Shown one piece after another: positions 6,946-8,166 of a DNA stretch of 8,166 bases; positions within the stretch are counted from its first letter, which is position 1; the number at the start of each line of letters is the position of its first letter. This DNA is from Pseudomonadota bacterium. GTDB lineage: Bacteria > Desulfobacterota > Desulfobulbia > Desulfobulbales > Desulfobulbaceae. Location of the stretch: the NCBI GenBank assembly GCA_009778235.1, contig WRKE01000237.1, positions 1 to 8,166 of the forward strand. The letters are read 5' to 3'. The notes under the pieces were generated by a model. That model searched no databases, was not told where the DNA came from, and saw nothing but the letters and a program-made list of their open reading frames with translations. The translations under genes and the position numbers were made by a program.

Positions 6946-7023
6946 TGGATATTGTCCCTTTTCCGTGCCTCTCCTCGGGCGACGCGGGTTTCGCGCCCAC
7001 CGGGAAACAGCGATAACTTAAGA

Positions 7024-7668
7024 TCAGCTGTGCTTGAGAGTAATATTGACGATCAAATCGGAAATGGCTGAACAGATATCCAGGGCATTTTCGATGCCTT
7101 TGTAGATATCACGCATCTTGAGCACATGGAGGGCATCGTATTTACCGGAAAAAATTTCTTCGGTGGCGGTGAACAGGATTTCGTCGCCACGGTTCTCGAT
7201 ATCCTTGATCCGGTAGCTGCAGGCGGTAATCTCCTTGACCGGCGCATTCTTTTTCAGCATCGAGATGATCGTCCGGAGTTCATCCGACGACTTGATCAGC
7301 ACCTCTGCCTGGGTCTTGACGATATCGTTATAGGAGTCGATCTTGTAGATCCTGAGATTGACGCACGCCTTGAGAATGACCTTGGTGCATCTGTACAGAT
7401 TGTTCGAGATCAACTGGATATCTTCGCGGTCGATCGGGGTGATAAAGGAGGCGTTGAGCAGGGCAAGGCTGCCCTCCATGGCCTCTGCGGCACGCCGTTT
7501 ATAGGTCTTGGCGTGGATGAGGTATTCTTCCCGTTGTTTGAGGTCTGAATGGACAATCTGGTAAAAGAGCTGGGAGGAAAGCTCAATGACCTCTGCTCCA
7601 TCCTCAAAAAAATTGTAGAATTTGTTTTCCGGCGGTGGCAGCAGTTTGGCGAGCAATCCAATAGCCAT
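7024..7668 (-). CDS. DUF47 / PhoU-like PiT accessory protein
   Basis: A 214-residue soluble, all-helical protein of the DUF47 (PhoU_div) family. Members are distantly related to PhoU and are typically encoded next to PiT transporters, where they are thought to modulate phosphate uptake. The family opening is clear: MAIGLLAKLLPPP, then KFYNFFEDGAEV (about residues 16-27). Later segments with charged helices fit the family, such as IKDIENRGDEI (about 153-163) and MRDIYKGIENALDICSAISD (about 183-202). I start at the ATG at 7668 because a GAGGAGG ribosome site (7679-7685) lies 10 bases upstream. The frame extends to a TTG at 7707 with no support. It is the first gene of the operon, with pit 78 bp downstream. 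The gap has only a modest GC hairpin (6977-6981 with 6994-6998) and no U-tract, so read-through is expected. Confidence 0.92.
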   Translation of the reverse strand: MAIGLLAKLLPPPENKFYNFFEDGAEVIELSSQLFYQIVHSDLKQREEYLIHAKTYKRRAAEAMEGSLALLNASFITPIDREDIQLISNNLYRCTKVILKACVNLRIYKIDSYNDIVKTQAEVLIKSSDELRTIISMLKKNAPVKEITACSYRIKDIENRGDEILFTATEEIFSGKYDALHVLKMRDIYKGIENALDICSAISDLIVNITLKHS

Positions 7669-7728
7669 ATTCGTTCTTCCTCCTCGAAGAAAATGCTTAG
7701 GCGGCAAGATGGCGCACAGGGGCAGCGT

Positions 7729-7823
7729 TCAGTCGGACAGACTCCCCTTCCATCCTTTCCCTTCCGCGGCTTGAACGGCCAGGCGGATGGGCGTCATGGT
7801 CTTTTATCCGTGTCGTGTGCCAT
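7729..7823 (-). other. Candidate overlapping mini-ORF pair in the DUF47-pit leader
   Basis: On the minus strand a 9-codon ORF (ATG at 7823, TGA at 7794-7796, peptide MAHDTDKRP) follows GGGAAAGG at 7831-7838, with 7 bases spacing. Its stop overlaps, as ATGA, the start of a second ORF (ATG at 7797, TGA at 7729-7731). That encodes 22 residues beginning MTPIRLAVQ and contains EGKGWKGS. The DUF47 start is 60 bp further downstream. The spacing and the ATGA coupling look like translated leader ORFs, but reading frames this short are common by chance. No function can be assigned. Confidence 0.25.
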
Positions 7824-7888
7824 CTTTTTACCTTTCCCACAAAATTCTGACACCAAAAAAAATGGCGGCTGTTTTTGAAAAAATCGGC

Positions 7889-7918
7889 AACATATCAGCG
7901 AGTTCCGCATTTAAGCAA
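7889..7918 (-). promoter_or_regulatory. Candidate promoter for the DUF47-pit operon
   Basis: On the minus strand there is TTGCTT (-35, 7913-7918), an 18-base spacer and TATGTT (-10, 7889-7894, 4/6). Transcription would begin near 7882 and give a leader of about 210 bases before the DUF47 ATG. Both hexamers are only partial matches, so another promoter is possible. Confidence 0.3.
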
Positions 7919-7969
7919 TAAATCCGATACATTAAAATGAAGGGCTGTCGGGCCGGAATCAAGAATCTG

Positions 7970-7998
7970 TTTCAAATCCTGATGTCCAGATATATAAT
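7970..7998 (+). promoter_or_regulatory. Promoter of the right-edge lipoprotein gene
   Basis: TTTCAA (-35, 3/6, 7970-7975), a 17-base spacer and a perfect TATAAT (-10, 7993-7998). Transcription near 8005 would leave a 5' UTR of about 75 bases before the ATG at 8081. Confidence 0.5.
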
Positions 7999-8080
7999 GT
8001 TCTGCGCGGCGATACCGGCCCCGCCTTCACGGCCCCGGTAACGCCTTCCAGGCCCTCTTGTCAGGCAGGTGAACAGGTAG

Positions 8081-8166
8081 ATGCACTTTTTCATGTCGTT
8101 CAGATTCCGCCTTGGCCTTTTGTTTGCCTTGGCAGGTGCGCTGCTTGTCCTTGCCGCCTGTGCCCC
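8081..8166 (+). CDS. Lipoprotein, 3'-truncated by the window edge
   Basis: Only the first 28 complete codons are in the window. The ATG at 8081 has AGGTGA (8067-8072) 8 bases upstream, better placed than for the alternative ATG at 8093. The peptide is a classic lipoprotein signal: MHFFMSFRFR with basic residues, a hydrophobic core (11-24) and the lipobox L-A-A-C with lipidated Cys27. A matching promoter lies about 85 bases upstream. What the mature protein does cannot be seen. Confidence 0.75.
   Translation, partial: MHFFMSFRFRLGLLFALAGALLVLAACA

Larger units (their letters stand above)
7669..8080. other. Divergent regulatory region upstream of the phosphate operon
   Basis: These 412 bp separate the DUF47 gene (minus) from the right-edge lipoprotein gene (plus). 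They hold a promoter candidate for each direction, a long leader for the phosphate operon and a possible mini-ORF pair, listed separately. I see no pair of CTGTCA-type direct repeats (Pho box) and no larger gene. The plus-strand open frame at 7549-7878 is a by-product of the DUF47 gene and its leader. Confidence 0.6.

Noticed and set aside
6946..7023. Hairpin between DUF47 and pit as an intrinsic terminator
   Set aside because: The stem is short (5 bp with a bulge above it) and no U-tract follows on the minus strand.
7669..7707. TTG-initiated extension of the DUF47 protein
   Set aside because: The extension runs through the strong GAGGAGG ribosome site that serves the ATG at 7668, and the family begins at MAIGLL-like sequence.
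7840..7960. Pho box upstream of the phosphate operon
   Set aside because: No pair of CTGTCA-like direct repeats at 11-bp spacing could be found by eye; single partial matches are not enough.

Overview
The window looks like an ordinary chromosomal stretch of a GC-rich (roughly 55-60% by eye) Gram-negative bacterium. Lipoprotein signals, a CsgG-like outer-membrane-type lipoprotein, a CHASE4/PAS hybrid histidine kinase and a PiT/DUF47 phosphate operon together suggest a member of Desulfobacterota (Desulfobulbales-like). That placement is inferred from protein style only. I see no mobile element, CRISPR array, rRNA or tRNA.

Layout. Positions 1-636 (+) hold the C-terminal part of a divergent MoeA, cut by the left edge. 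Positions 637-1087 are a 451-bp convergent intergenic region with a 16-bp AT-rich hairpin, several smaller GC hairpins and a strong minus-strand terminator. Two minus-strand genes follow: a CsgG/HfaB-like lipoprotein (1088-1903) and, upstream of it, an exported Sel1-repeat protein (2011-2604). They are 107 bp apart with no terminator seen between them, so they are probably one unit. A divergent promoter region (2605-2906) separates them from the largest gene, a membrane-bound hybrid sensor kinase on the plus strand (2907-5873). A near-symmetric bidirectional terminator (5906-5939) ends both the kinase gene and the facing phosphate operon. That minus-strand operon runs DUF47/PhoU-like accessory protein (7024-7668) then PiT phosphate permease (5962-6945). 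A 412-bp divergent region (7669-8080) holds promoter candidates for both directions and a possible mini-ORF pair in the phosphate-operon leader. The right edge cuts the start of another plus-strand lipoprotein gene (8081-8166).

Functional picture. The clearest unit is DUF47-PiT, which should take up inorganic phosphate (or metal-phosphate) at low affinity. The kinase senses a periplasmic signal through CHASE4 and possibly a cytoplasmic one through two PAS domains. It ends in its own receiver domain, and no downstream HPt protein or DNA-binding regulator is visible, so its target is unknown. The Sel1/CsgG-like pair suggests an envelope assembly or stress function, without any curli genes nearby. 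No convincing new multi-gene system is present. The items most worth a second look are the structured convergent intergenic region, the three-cysteine motif in the first PAS domain, the divergent active-site loops of MoeA, and the leader of the phosphate operon.
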